The notes under the pieces are model-generated. The model was not told the DNA's origin. It saw only the letters and a list, made by a program, of their open reading frames with translations, and searched no databases. The translations under genes were made by a program, and so were the position numbers. A stretch of 51,254 nucleotides of DNA from a virus: positions 1-51,254 of the IMG/VR virus record IMGVR_UViG_3300050821_004076; one strand, given 5' to 3'. This document shows positions 18,030 to 26,800 of this stretch, in pieces; within the stretch, counting starts at the first letter, position 1, and each line of letters opens with the position of its first letter.

Positions 18030-19406
18030 ATGAAGAAAGCAGTCCTCGCACTATTTGTCGGCTTGGCGCTCAGCGTGGCGATGGCATCAGCGGCACACGC
18101 GCAGCAATGGAAAAAGGTTCCTGCTGCGCTGCTCCATGGCTCTAGCGGGACGCTCTTCCCCAACGGCAGCGGTGAAGCGCCACTCGGCTACATCCCTCCG
18201 CCGTACATCCTGTACGACTCCAGCGGTAACGTCTTCCCGACCGGCAGCGGGACTCCTCTCGGGTATATTCCGCCAGCCTTTACCTGCTACACGTTGTCGG
18301 CTGGATCGGCAATTCCGTGCAACTTCACGTCCGGATCAGGAACCGTTACCAGCGTTACCGGAACAGCTAATCAGATTGATGTGGCTACGGGAACGACCGC
18401 TCCCGTTATCTCACTTGATCCATCCCTAATCCTGCCAGCGGGCACGACTGGACTTCCTGTGGCTACTGGAATCAGCGGCCTTGGCACTGGGGTAGCTACG
18501 GCTCTGGAGGTCAATGTCGGATCGGCTGGGGCTCCTGTAACGAATGGAGGGGCGCTCGGAACCCCCGCATCCGGCGTAATAACCAACCTGACCGGCACAT
18601 GCACCGCCTGCACGGCAAACTCGGTAGCACTAACTTCTATATCCGTTTCTTCGCTAACAACAACTTACCAAGTTCTCACGACAGATTTTATAAATTACCC
18701 ATATTGCAAACTTTTCGTTGTCCCATCCGGCACGTTTACTATAACTCTCGTGGCCAGTGGAACGCAGCCCGCTTTAAACCAATGCATCGATATCGTCAAC
18801 TACGGTACCGGTTACGTGACCGTGGCTCGTTCCGGGCAGAATATCAACGGCGGGACAACTTCTCTCCTGCTTTTAGCTGGGTCATCGTCGGGGCCGACAT
18901 TTACTAGGATAAGTTCTGACGGGACAAACTATTTTGCGCAGGGAACTGGACTTCTAGCGACTCCTTTCTCTACTAATGCCACACTTGCGGATTCAGCCAG
19001 CACTCCTGGATCGATCACAATTGGAACCGGTCTTTCTGGGCAATCCGGCGACATTCTTTCACAGGGGACTGGCGGCACCGTAGGTCAAGTTCGCATGTTT
19101 GGAGCTAATGGCGCTGGAGGTGGTTTCGCAACCATCGGGGTTTTTACTACTACTTCTGCTACGTTTGGCGGTTCGATTTCACCCGTAGCGGCACGCAAAG
19201 GAACGTTTACCTGCACTGCGGCAGGTACGATTACGATTACTAATTCCAACGAGCTTGTCACCTCAGATGTGATCATCAGCCTCAATACAGCGGGAGGCAC
19301 GATCTCAACGGCTCCAGCTATGAAAACCGTGAGCACAGGGACTGGATTCACCGTCCTATGCGGGGCAGCGGACACGTCCGTTTATAACTACGACATCCTT
19401 AACTGA
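18030..19406 (+). CDS. Tail fibre-like protein with signal peptide (458 aa)
   Basis: Start ATG 18030 has AAGGAGAG four bases upstream. Residues 1-25 form a clear Sec signal peptide (KK, hydrophobic core, AHA-Q). Two copies of a GYIPP-type short repeat follow (near residues 53 and 80). Typical tail fibre strands, such as GSGTVTSVTGTANQI and LPVATGISGLGTGVA, cover 95-170, and the rest is Thr/Ser/Gly-rich beta structure ending without a chaperone domain. It belongs to the same fibre block as the preceding gene and presumably contributes to host recognition. Cysteines are scattered, which fits folding in an oxidising compartment outside the cytoplasm. Confidence 0.72.
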   Translation: MKKAVLALFVGLALSVAMASAAHAQQWKKVPAALLHGSSGTLFPNGSGEAPLGYIPPPYILYDSSGNVFPTGSGTPLGYIPPAFTCYTLSAGSAIPCNFTSGSGTVTSVTGTANQIDVATGTTAPVISLDPSLILPAGTTGLPVATGISGLGTGVATALEVNVGSAGAPVTNGGALGTPASGVITNLTGTCTACTANSVALTSISVSSLTTTYQVLTTDFINYPYCKLFVVPSGTFTITLVASGTQPALNQCIDIVNYGTGYVTVARSGQNINGGTTSLLLLAGSSSGPTFTRISSDGTNYFAQGTGLLATPFSTNATLADSASTPGSITIGTGLSGQSGDILSQGTGGTVGQVRMFGANGAGGGFATIGVFTTTSATFGGSISPVAARKGTFTCTAAGTITITNSNELVTSDVIISLNTAGGTISTAPAMKTVSTGTGFTVLCGAADTSVYNYDILN

Positions 19407-19411
19407 GGCAC

Positions 19412-19474
19412 ATGACCGACGCCCTTCAAATCGCCATCGTAGCCGCCATCCCGCCGACGCTGGTGGCGCTTTAG
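19412..19474 (+). CDS. Hydrophobic 20-residue peptide, coupled to next gene
   Basis: ATG 19412 follows a GAGG site. It encodes a 20-residue, mostly hydrophobic segment (Ile, Ala, Val, Leu) and stops one base before the next ATG. It looks like the first helix of a small phage membrane protein or holin cut short by TAG, or like a coupling leader. A similar arrangement exists at 7232-7300. Confidence 0.35.
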   Translation: MTDALQIAIVAAIPPTLVAL

Positions 19475-19475
19475 T

Positions 19476-20996
19476 ATGGGTTCTCCCGCCATCTCGTCCC
19501 AGAAACTCCTCGCAGCCTCTCAGGGCAATCCTGATCTGCTTGAGGTCCTGCGGTCAATTCAGGGAGTCTCCACGCTTCAACAGGCCGTCACAGGCACCAC
19601 TCCAACGGCCGCTCCAGTAGCAGGACAGCCGAGTCCTGCCGCTCCCGTTCCTCCCCAGGCCACAGGAACAGCAAGTCTGCTCGGGACCTCCTACGTCGTC
19701 CAGATCGTCAATCCCGGCGCCACAAGCCCTATCAGCCAACTGCAGAACCAGCAGCAGACCGCCAACGCTACGCCGCTGACCCCGCTTCAGCCAGTCAAGG
19801 CCATCTTTCATCAGATCCGCGCGTCCACGAGTCCTGCGTTCAACGTCAACTCGAACACGCAACTTTTTGGCGGCAACACCGGCAGCCCGCAGGTTTACTG
19901 GACCCTAACCGGTCTGGGCTCAGGGACATGGTTCTTCCAGTTCAGATCGAGCTACGACGGGATCAACTTCAACACGTGGAAGAACGTCAACGGCGGGACT
20001 GCGCTGGGAGGCTTGGTCAACGAGGTCACTGTCGAGTCCCCTGGCGGCGGAGCAGAATGGGCGCTATTCACGCTTCCTGGCGGTCTGACGATGGGTGTGG
20101 GAGCGGCGGAGCTTGCCGACGGCGCGCAGTTCAATCTCGCCACGCAACTCTATTCCTCGGCCATGTTCGCTCTGGCAGGACCGAACGGGTTCTCCGGTCA
20201 AGGCAACGCCATCTCCGGCTTTGCGCTCTCTGATGTTGATCTAGTCCCGTCGACGCTTCCCCCTGTCGGCATCCCTGACCTTCCTGTCGTCATGCGCATG
20301 CAGATGGCGATAGCGCAAACGACTTCAGTCTTTCCGGCCTACGGGACCATCTTCGCCATCGCCTTTGATCCCAGCAACCCAAACGTAACGGTGTATCCCG
20401 TTGCTGGTGGATCGTGGGCCGTGTTCATCCTGCCGGGTGGAGGCCGCATCGCCATCGGGCAGGGCAAGACCGTTGACGGAAGCGCGATTCCCACTCCTGC
20501 CGCGGTGACTTGGATCAACGGGGCCCGCGTTCTTTCCGTTTGCTCTCTGACAGACGCGACCCTGAATCTCAACCCCATCACCGGGATCAATCAGGCTCAA
20601 CTCTCTGGACTGACAGCTGAGGGGAGCTACCTCGACACGGCTGGGAATCCTGTTACAGGGCAGGAAGTGAACTGGCTGGCGATCGCCTACCAGGCCGGCG
20701 TGGACGTATCGACCATCGGCTCCATGACGTTTCTCCAAATCCCGCTGCAGGGAGGCCACGCTGTCGTGTTCGGAGCCGGTCAGGTGGCATCAGGAACGCC
20801 GATCACGCTTCCCGCAGGATTCACATCGGCAAACGGCATAAGGATCTGCACCCCCGGGTCCTGCGCCAACACCGGCCATCATCTCCGCGGTGTCCAGACC
20901 TGTGCTATGTTTGGCCTGACTCCGGAGTTGACCTATACAGACAACACGAACGTCTATAGCGGGAACGTCAACATCATGGGAATGTGGTGGAAGTGA
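19476..20996 (+). CDS. Tail-associated protein with repeated beta domains (506 aa)
   Basis: Start ATG 19476 lies one base after the stop of the small coupled frame. The N-terminal 110 residues are Gln/Pro/Ala-rich and probably flexible. The rest has two or more related beta domains; compare PGGGRIAIGQGKTVDGSAIP (about residue 320) with QGGHAVVFGAGQVASGTPIT (about 425). Both run from Gly-rich turns into a gain-of-strand motif. The C-terminal part has a cluster of cysteines near 455-475. No signal peptide is present. The position behind the fibre genes suggests a fibre, baseplate or collar protein. No enzyme motif is visible. Confidence 0.65.
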   Translation: MGSPAISSQKLLAASQGNPDLLEVLRSIQGVSTLQQAVTGTTPTAAPVAGQPSPAAPVPPQATGTASLLGTSYVVQIVNPGATSPISQLQNQQQTANATPLTPLQPVKAIFHQIRASTSPAFNVNSNTQLFGGNTGSPQVYWTLTGLGSGTWFFQFRSSYDGINFNTWKNVNGGTALGGLVNEVTVESPGGGAEWALFTLPGGLTMGVGAAELADGAQFNLATQLYSSAMFALAGPNGFSGQGNAISGFALSDVDLVPSTLPPVGIPDLPVVMRMQMAIAQTTSVFPAYGTIFAIAFDPSNPNVTVYPVAGGSWAVFILPGGGRIAIGQGKTVDGSAIPTPAAVTWINGARVLSVCSLTDATLNLNPITGINQAQLSGLTAEGSYLDTAGNPVTGQEVNWLAIAYQAGVDVSTIGSMTFLQIPLQGGHAVVFGAGQVASGTPITLPAGFTSANGIRICTPGSCANTGHHLRGVQTCAMFGLTPELTYTDNTNVYSGNVNIMGMWWK

Positions 20997-21439
20997 GCAA
21001 ACCGTCTGACTACTGGCGCGACTGGACGCTCAACACCGGCAAGTACACATGGCGCCTGGCGACCTCCAACGACACATTCAGGATCGACGACCTTCGCAAA
21101 AGGACAGAGCTTCTCACAGGAGAAAAGCAGCGGGATCCGAATCTGTTCGCGATGCCTGTTCTTTTGGCCCTGGTAGCCCAAGACAAAGACGGCAACGTTG
21201 TCGACTGCCTCTACGTCGAGGTCAATGCCGAGTTGGTCAAGATGTCCTGCGACCCCGATTCGTTCAAAGAAGTGGCCAAGTTGGAGCCTGACCTCATCAC
21301 CTATCTGCGGTCCATCGGCGTCAAGTCTGTGATGGCAACCACCCTACATCGGCACAAAGAGAAGATGACCGGCGGGCTCATGTCACTCGGGTTCAGTTGC
21401 ATGGACCGAATCTTCAGCTACTGGCGCAGGATCCTCTAG
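20993..21439 (+). CDS. GNAT-like acyltransferase fold candidate (148 aa)
   Basis: The protein shows the alternating pattern of small GNAT-type acetyltransferases: an N-terminal helix with TFRIDDL, a central hydrophobic strand pair around VLLALVAQDKDGNVVDCLYVEV, a helix, and a C-terminal GGLMSLGFS motif like the GF element near the end of the fold. The acetyl-CoA loop (QxxGxG/A) is not obvious, so activity is uncertain. The start is taken as GTG 20993 because it overlaps the previous stop (GTGA); an earlier GTG at 20984 is possible. Phages carry such proteins in virion modules with unknown targets. It ends opposite a small antisense gene. Confidence 0.5.
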   Translation: MSKPSDYWRDWTLNTGKYTWRLATSNDTFRIDDLRKRTELLTGEKQRDPNLFAMPVLLALVAQDKDGNVVDCLYVEVNAELVKMSCDPDSFKEVAKLEPDLITYLRSIGVKSVMATTLHRHKEKMTGGLMSLGFSCMDRIFSYWRRIL

Positions 21440-21633
21440 CCCAACATGTGCCTGCCTACAGCGGACATGCCCCTTACAGCCTGTATGCGTTCCCGACAGA
21501 ATCTTGCAAAGCATCCGGCCGGTGAAAGACAGTTCTGACCTGCTTTAGCCTTGCAATGCGGGCACGGAACAGTTTTCTCCAGTGGCCGAGGTTTGCGTCC
21601 AGCGGCCCTTCCTTCCAATCCTCTAATGCTCAT
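21436..21633 (-). CDS. Small zinc-finger protein (65 aa)
   Basis: An antisense gene in an otherwise + strand block. The start has GGAGG with a six-base spacer, which supports it as real. The motif CPHCKAKAGQNCLSPAG (residues 24-40), followed by a basic helix with C46, resembles small phage zinc-finger DNA-binding proteins with a CPxC...GxxCxxPxG core. It probably binds nucleic acid, perhaps as a regulator. Its 3' end overlaps the stop of the GNAT-like gene by four bases. A 60-base divergent region to the next + gene holds a TACTCT box and a small hairpin. Confidence 0.65.
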   Translation of the reverse strand: MSIRGLEGRAAGRKPRPLEKTVPCPHCKAKAGQNCLSPAGCFARFCRERIQAVRGMSAVGRHMLG

Positions 21634-21658
21634 TCAGAGCCTCCATTTTGAGAAAGTG

Positions 21659-21664
21659 TACTCT
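21659..21664 (+). promoter_or_regulatory. Candidate -10 box TACTCT in divergent region
   Basis: GTGTACTCT is followed by an ACTCT/AGAGT inverted repeat (21660-21673). It lies 30 bases before the ATC start at 21694, between two divergent genes. It matches the boxes at 1573 and 10730. Confidence 0.35.
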
Positions 21665-21693
21665 ACTCAGAGTCAATTCACCGGGGGTGCGTC

Positions 21694-22272
21694 ATCTCAA
21701 ATGCTGCTTCGAACCAGGCCCAGATAGCTAATGCAGCGGCCACGACCGAGGGCGATCGGGCAGCATCTTCATTCGGGCAAGCTCAAGGCGACATTTCGGG
21801 CTACCTGTCTAACGTCAATTCAGCTCTTGCAGCAGGCAATCCCTACGAGTCGAAGGACTATCTTACCCAGCAAAACCTCGAGACCTCGGGAGCAATGAAC
21901 TCCGAGGCCGATGCAGCCAAGCAGGCCGAACAGGCGACCGTAGCGCGCACCGGTACCAACTCGGCCGCTCTCCCTGCCGAGATTGCGGAAGAGCAGAGGA
22001 CCGGGCAGCGGGACCTCACGCAGTACAACGCCGGGCGGAACACCGAGAACGAGGGCAAGTGGCTCCAGCAGCAGGACACCCTATTGGGTGACCAAGCGCG
22101 CGGAGCGGGCGAGGAAGAGAACCTCTACTCGACGTCCAGCGGCAATCAGTCGCGGGACTTGGGAACCGCTCAGGAGGGTGAAGATGTTCAGGAACAGCAG
22201 AACAACGGCATGATCGATGCCGGCATCGGCGCGGCTGGCGTAGCAGCGGGTGGATTCCTCGGAAAGAAGTAA
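21694..22272 (+). CDS. Internal virion protein candidate, ATC start (192 aa)
   Basis: The frame is open from 21652 and has coding character from about 21694: an Asn/Ala/Gln-rich helical stretch runs straight into the part after ATG 21895. No ATG, GTG or TTG exists before 21895. ATC 21694 is six bases behind GGGGG, an ideal spacing, so a rare ATC start is proposed. The alternatives are ATT 21676, a lost ATG, or a sequence error. The protein is helical, Ala/Gln/Glu-rich and ends in a Gly/Ala segment that could be membrane-active (residues 175-190). Together with the next two genes it looks like the internal, ejected protein set of a podovirus. If only ATG 21895 is used, the product has 125 residues. 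Confidence 0.55.
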   Translation: MSNAASNQAQIANAAATTEGDRAASSFGQAQGDISGYLSNVNSALAAGNPYESKDYLTQQNLETSGAMNSEADAAKQAEQATVARTGTNSAALPAEIAEEQRTGQRDLTQYNAGRNTENEGKWLQQQDTLLGDQARGAGEEENLYSTSSGNQSRDLGTAQEGEDVQEQQNNGMIDAGIGAAGVAAGGFLGKK

Positions 22273-22282
22273 AAGGAGCAGT

Positions 22283-23830
22283 ATGGCGTCCCCGTTCGAC
22301 GACGGTCCCGATTACGAGCAGGAAGATGGTCCCGTCGCGGTCGCGCGTTCTCTGTCAGGCGCGGATGAGGATGAGGGCGGTCATGAAGTCGAAGAGCCAA
22401 CCGAAGCTAAACTGCCCCCAAACGAAATAGAGCAGGCCGCATCCGACGACGGGTCGCAGTACGCAGCTCCTGTCCGGCAGGACACGTCCGGTCCCAACGA
22501 CGAACAACTTGATCCCGAGCAGCAGTATGCGCAGGCTCCTGCCGGCGCCGGTAGTGGCGAAGAGGAAGTCGGTGCGGTTGGAGGGATGAAGGCTCCAGTC
22601 CTGCCGACGGCTCCGCAACTTGGCGACAACGCCGACAACTTCCGCGCACTCGAGGCCCGGTTCTCGAAATTCAATCCGCAGGACTACAAGCCTTCTATAG
22701 GCCGGAGAATCGCGGCTGGACTCGCTGGAGGAGCGGTAGCCTTTGGAAGTCGGAATCCTGGCGAAGGGATGAAGGTTGCGGACAGGATCAACTCAGCGCC
22801 ACTAGACAGAGCGCAAGCGCAACTTGAATCTGACGTCCGCCCCATCCAGCAACGCATCACAGATACCAACGCTCAGAACCAGCAAGGCCAGCAAAGGTTC
22901 GCCAACGACGTGTCCCGCTACGGACTGCAGGAACGGGACTTGACCAATCAAGCTCGCATCGGGGATTGGAACGCTCAGGCGAAGCAGCGGACAGAGATGG
23001 CCCAGGCCAAGCTCAACACGGTCGACAAGAACACGCTTGGTCCCGTCGATCCCAACAATCCCTTTGGTGAGTGGCAAGGTAAGACGCCTGGGGGACAGGT
23101 GGTCCGTGGACTGGAGCCGCCGGCAGCGATACAGAAGAGTCCCGGCTACATTCGCCAGCAGCGAACGGCAGACCTGCAGGCGATGGACAAGAACGGCATC
23201 AAGATGACGCCGCAGGACCGGAAGTTCTATTTTGCCAATGGGAAGCTTGCCCAGCCGCAGGAACGGATCAGCATTTCGAATCCATCCGAGAAGCTCGAGG
23301 AGTACCGCGACTGGAAAACGAAGTTCCAGAGCGAGAACGGCAGGCCTCCGAACGCGGCTGAAACGGTTTCCTTTGGTGCGCGACAGGGCGGAGCAGTGGA
23401 CAGGAACCTGCACGACAGGATCGAAGCGACCAAAGACAAGATGTTCGACCTTGCCCAGCGGTCGTTCGGAGCTACAAAAGACGCGTCCCAGTACCACTCT
23501 GACCTGCAGATAGCTCAGAACGAGTACGAGAACCGGATGGCCGATGCCGGTGTTCAGGTCCCGCACATGGAGATCACGGTCGACCCGAATACGGGAGCGG
23601 TCAAGTGGGGAGACCAGCCGACAGCCCAGCAGACTCCGAGCGGAGGAGCGCGACCGTCACAGCCGGCAGCAACTCCCCCACAGCAAGCCCCGCAGGCGGT
23701 CAAAGTACAATCGGGCAAAACGGTTAAAGTCGGTGATCCTGTCACTTCCAACGGAAAAACCGGAGTGGTAACCAGGATCAATCCCCAGACTCAGAAGCCG
23801 ATCGTCAGGTGGCAATCAGGAGCACAGTAA
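22283..23830 (+). CDS. Internal virion protein candidate (515 aa)
   Basis: Start ATG 22283 has AAGGAG six bases upstream. The first 90 residues are strongly acidic and disordered. Residues 115-165 include a Gly/Ala segment (IAAGLAGGAVAFG) that could enter a membrane. The middle is Gln-rich and helical. The end, after a Pro/Gln linker, is an SH3/KOW-like beta module (VKVGDPVTSNGKTGVV). The next gene carries a related module. Glutamine-rich helical proteins next to a very large protein are typical of the core that podoviruses eject into the cell to guide DNA entry. The stop TAA directly precedes the next ATG. The role is inferred from layout. Confidence 0.6.
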   Translation: MASPFDDGPDYEQEDGPVAVARSLSGADEDEGGHEVEEPTEAKLPPNEIEQAASDDGSQYAAPVRQDTSGPNDEQLDPEQQYAQAPAGAGSGEEEVGAVGGMKAPVLPTAPQLGDNADNFRALEARFSKFNPQDYKPSIGRRIAAGLAGGAVAFGSRNPGEGMKVADRINSAPLDRAQAQLESDVRPIQQRITDTNAQNQQGQQRFANDVSRYGLQERDLTNQARIGDWNAQAKQRTEMAQAKLNTVDKNTLGPVDPNNPFGEWQGKTPGGQVVRGLEPPAAIQKSPGYIRQQRTADLQAMDKNGIKMTPQDRKFYFANGKLAQPQERISISNPSEKLEEYRDWKTKFQSENGRPPNAAETVSFGARQGGAVDRNLHDRIEATKDKMFDLAQRSFGATKDASQYHSDLQIAQNEYENRMADAGVQVPHMEITVDPNTGAVKWGDQPTAQQTPSGGARPSQPAATPPQQAPQAVKVQSGKTVKVGDPVTSNGKTGVVTRINPQTQKPIVRWQSGAQ

Positions 23831-26800
23831 ATGGAAACAGCGACACCCACCGATCTCCAGCAAGGAGATTTCGAGACGGAGGGTGCAGGGCAGGCTCCCG
23901 TATCGTCTGCTCCTGTTTCTCTCTCTGACGGTGACTTTGAGACTGATTCAGGCCAGCAACAGGGTCCCGTCAATCCCTACGCCAAAATGAAGGCTCAAGG
24001 CGTCCGTGAAGGATGGATGCCCGGGCAGGCCGAACGTGAGGGATTTGATCAGGCTACGCAGTCTACGCCGCTCGACACAAGCTCCGCCAGCGGGTTCGCA
24101 GGGTCGGTGGGCAAGAATCTTGTCGCCGGTGGTTTGCGCCTTCTCGCGCCCGTCACGCATCCACTACGCACCGCCGCAGGACTCGCAAGAACCGTTCAGG
24201 CTGGCATGGGCGATGTCGGCGCGCAGTACGATGTGGGCCTCGGGATCGTCGCTCCATTCATCGGCAAGCCTGGTGGAGAAGCTGTAGCGAATATTCCCAC
24301 GGCAGTTGCGGCTTTGGCGGGACTCCGTGGAGCGGGTCCAGCGGTAGAAGCGGGAGAGGCAGCCGAAGCAGGTACAGCCGATGCCGGTGCGTTCGCGAAG
24401 CCAGCCACGCCCCCGGAGATACCGGCAGCCCCCTCGGCAGGCGGCGGTGGAGGACCACAAGCCGGCGCACAGCCGGGAGGATGGCTCGAACCGTCGACCG
24501 AGGGTCCGACAGGTGCGTTGCAGCCCAAGCCCCCGGGCCCACAGACTCAGACGGCAGGCGGAGGTCCAGGCAACATCACGCTCGAGCTGCATCCGACTCC
24601 GCAGGGAAGCTCCACGCCGCTGCTCGATCAAATCGTGTCCACATGGGAGAAGAACGGATCGGGGACTGCGACGCCTCCGCCATCCACTTTCGTCCAGCAG
24701 GCATGGGGGGCGTTGAAAGACGCCGTAACCAAGTCCGGCCAGACAGCAGCAGCAGCGGCAGATGTGCCGAAAGCCGAAGCGTCTCAGGCTGCATCGTCGA
24801 GCCTCGATGCAATCGCAGAGCAGTATCAGGCCTCACAGCAGCCGGGTTCTACGGTCCCGCCGCCCACGCCTGTCCAAGTCGGCCAGTCGTACATCAAGAG
24901 CGTCCTCGCCGGGATCGACCCTAGAGCCGCAGCCGCAGCGCTGGGAATGACGCCGCAGCATCAGGAGCAGTCCCACGTCGGATACTTCTTCGTGCCCAAC
25001 GCGCTCGGCTCGATGGTCCCGCCGTCTCCACCTCCAGCAGGACCCCCGCAACCTCCTCCTGCTCCCGATGCAGCCAGCCAACAGGCCCAGGCCCAGGCGC
25101 AGACTGTTGCCGAGGCCGCAGCGCGCGCGCAGCAACAGGCCACACAAGCTGCTCAGATTGCCGCAGGAGTCCCGCCGCCGAAGCCTGCCACGGTCCCGCT
25201 GCCCCTGGGGATGGCGCATGGAGCAGTGAATCAGCAGACGGTCGACGGCGCCGGGCAGATCATCCGGTCGATGCCTCCAGTCCAGCAGCCGGCAGCGATC
25301 CGTGAAGCGGTTGGGAACCTCGCCAAGTGGATGTTCGACACCAAGACGGTCGTCGGCCCAGACGGCAAGGTGGTGAACGTCGACAGCCAGAAGGCAGCGC
25401 AGACCGAAGCTGTGAGTCTCATCAACGCCGAGATCGACCGGCAGAACGAGCAGGCCAAAGCGCAGCAGGACGCTCAGAACGAGGCTGCAGAACAGGCCAA
25501 GAAGGTCCAAGAGGAAGCCCAAAAGAAAGCAGCCAAGGAAGCGGAGGCGAATGCGAAGACCGTTAAGGAGGAGCGAGAGGCCGCTCTCAATCCTGAGAAG
25601 ACACCCGAGGGAGAAGCCGGCGTGCCTGTCGTGGAGATTCCTGAGACCCGGGCCGTTCAGCTTGCGCGCGCAGCGCTTCAGGCGGCACCGAAAGGTCTGA
25701 CCGGTGAGCAGATGGACGCGGTGATCCGCAAGACTGCCGCGGTGACGACGGGAGTGCGCAAGCGCCTAGTCGAGGAGGAGATCAAGCGGCGAGCTCACAA
25801 AGGGGAGGATCACGCACAGACCGGGATGATGGGCCAGCCAGCCGCGCCGGGGCAGGACCGCGAGAGCCTGCAGGAGTGGGCCGATGCTGTGCGGGAAGGC
25901 AAACACCCGTTCATGCACGTCCCGAAGCAGTCAGATTTCCGTCCCGCGGGACTCGACAAGGCGAACGGCTTTGCGATGACGGTGGTCAAGGGCGCGCAGG
26001 ATCCATCGTTTGACGGTCGCTACTACCACCCCAAGAAGGTGAAGGCCAAGGACGTGGTGACGGCGGCCAGTGGACCGGAGCCACAGAAGGCGCTCGACAC
26101 GCTATTCCAGCCTCACATGCCTCCCGTGCAGGTTGAGCCGGATGAGGTTGAGGAGGAGAAGCCATCGAGTAAACCGGAGCCTGACAAAGAGACAAAACCA
26201 GCAGAAGCCGAGACGGAGAAGCCCGAAACCGAGACGGTCCACAAGTACGGCAACACGCAGGCGGATATACCGCCGGACTCAGACGCGGGGAAGGCACTCG
26301 CCAAGCTCAGAGCGCAGATTGATCCCGCCGACCTCATGGGCGACGGACTGGTCGAGGACTCGCACATCACTGTGCGGTACGGGATCAAGGACGAGGAGTT
26401 CGACGGGATACGCGCGTACCTGGAGAAGCAGACGCCGTTCGAAGCCAGGCTCGGGAAGAGCATGTCTTTCCCGCCGAGCGAACATTCCGAAGGCGCAGCT
26501 CCGATCGTCGTCAACGTCACATCTCCAGACCTCAAGAGGATGGAGAGGGAGATCGACCAACACGGCAACTTCGCGGAACGCAGCTTCCCTCAATACGTTC
26601 CTCACGTCACGGTCGCATACGTGAAACCAGAGGCAGCGGGGAAGTATACCGGTTACTCCGATGCTGAGGGCAAGACGTTCACCGTCAAGTCTGTCTCCAT
26701 ATCCAAGCGCGACGGGACCATCGAAGAGGTTCAACTCAAAGGAAAGCCTGCTAAAGAACCTGTAATTAAATTAGCTCCGGAGGGTAATAAAACTACCCCC

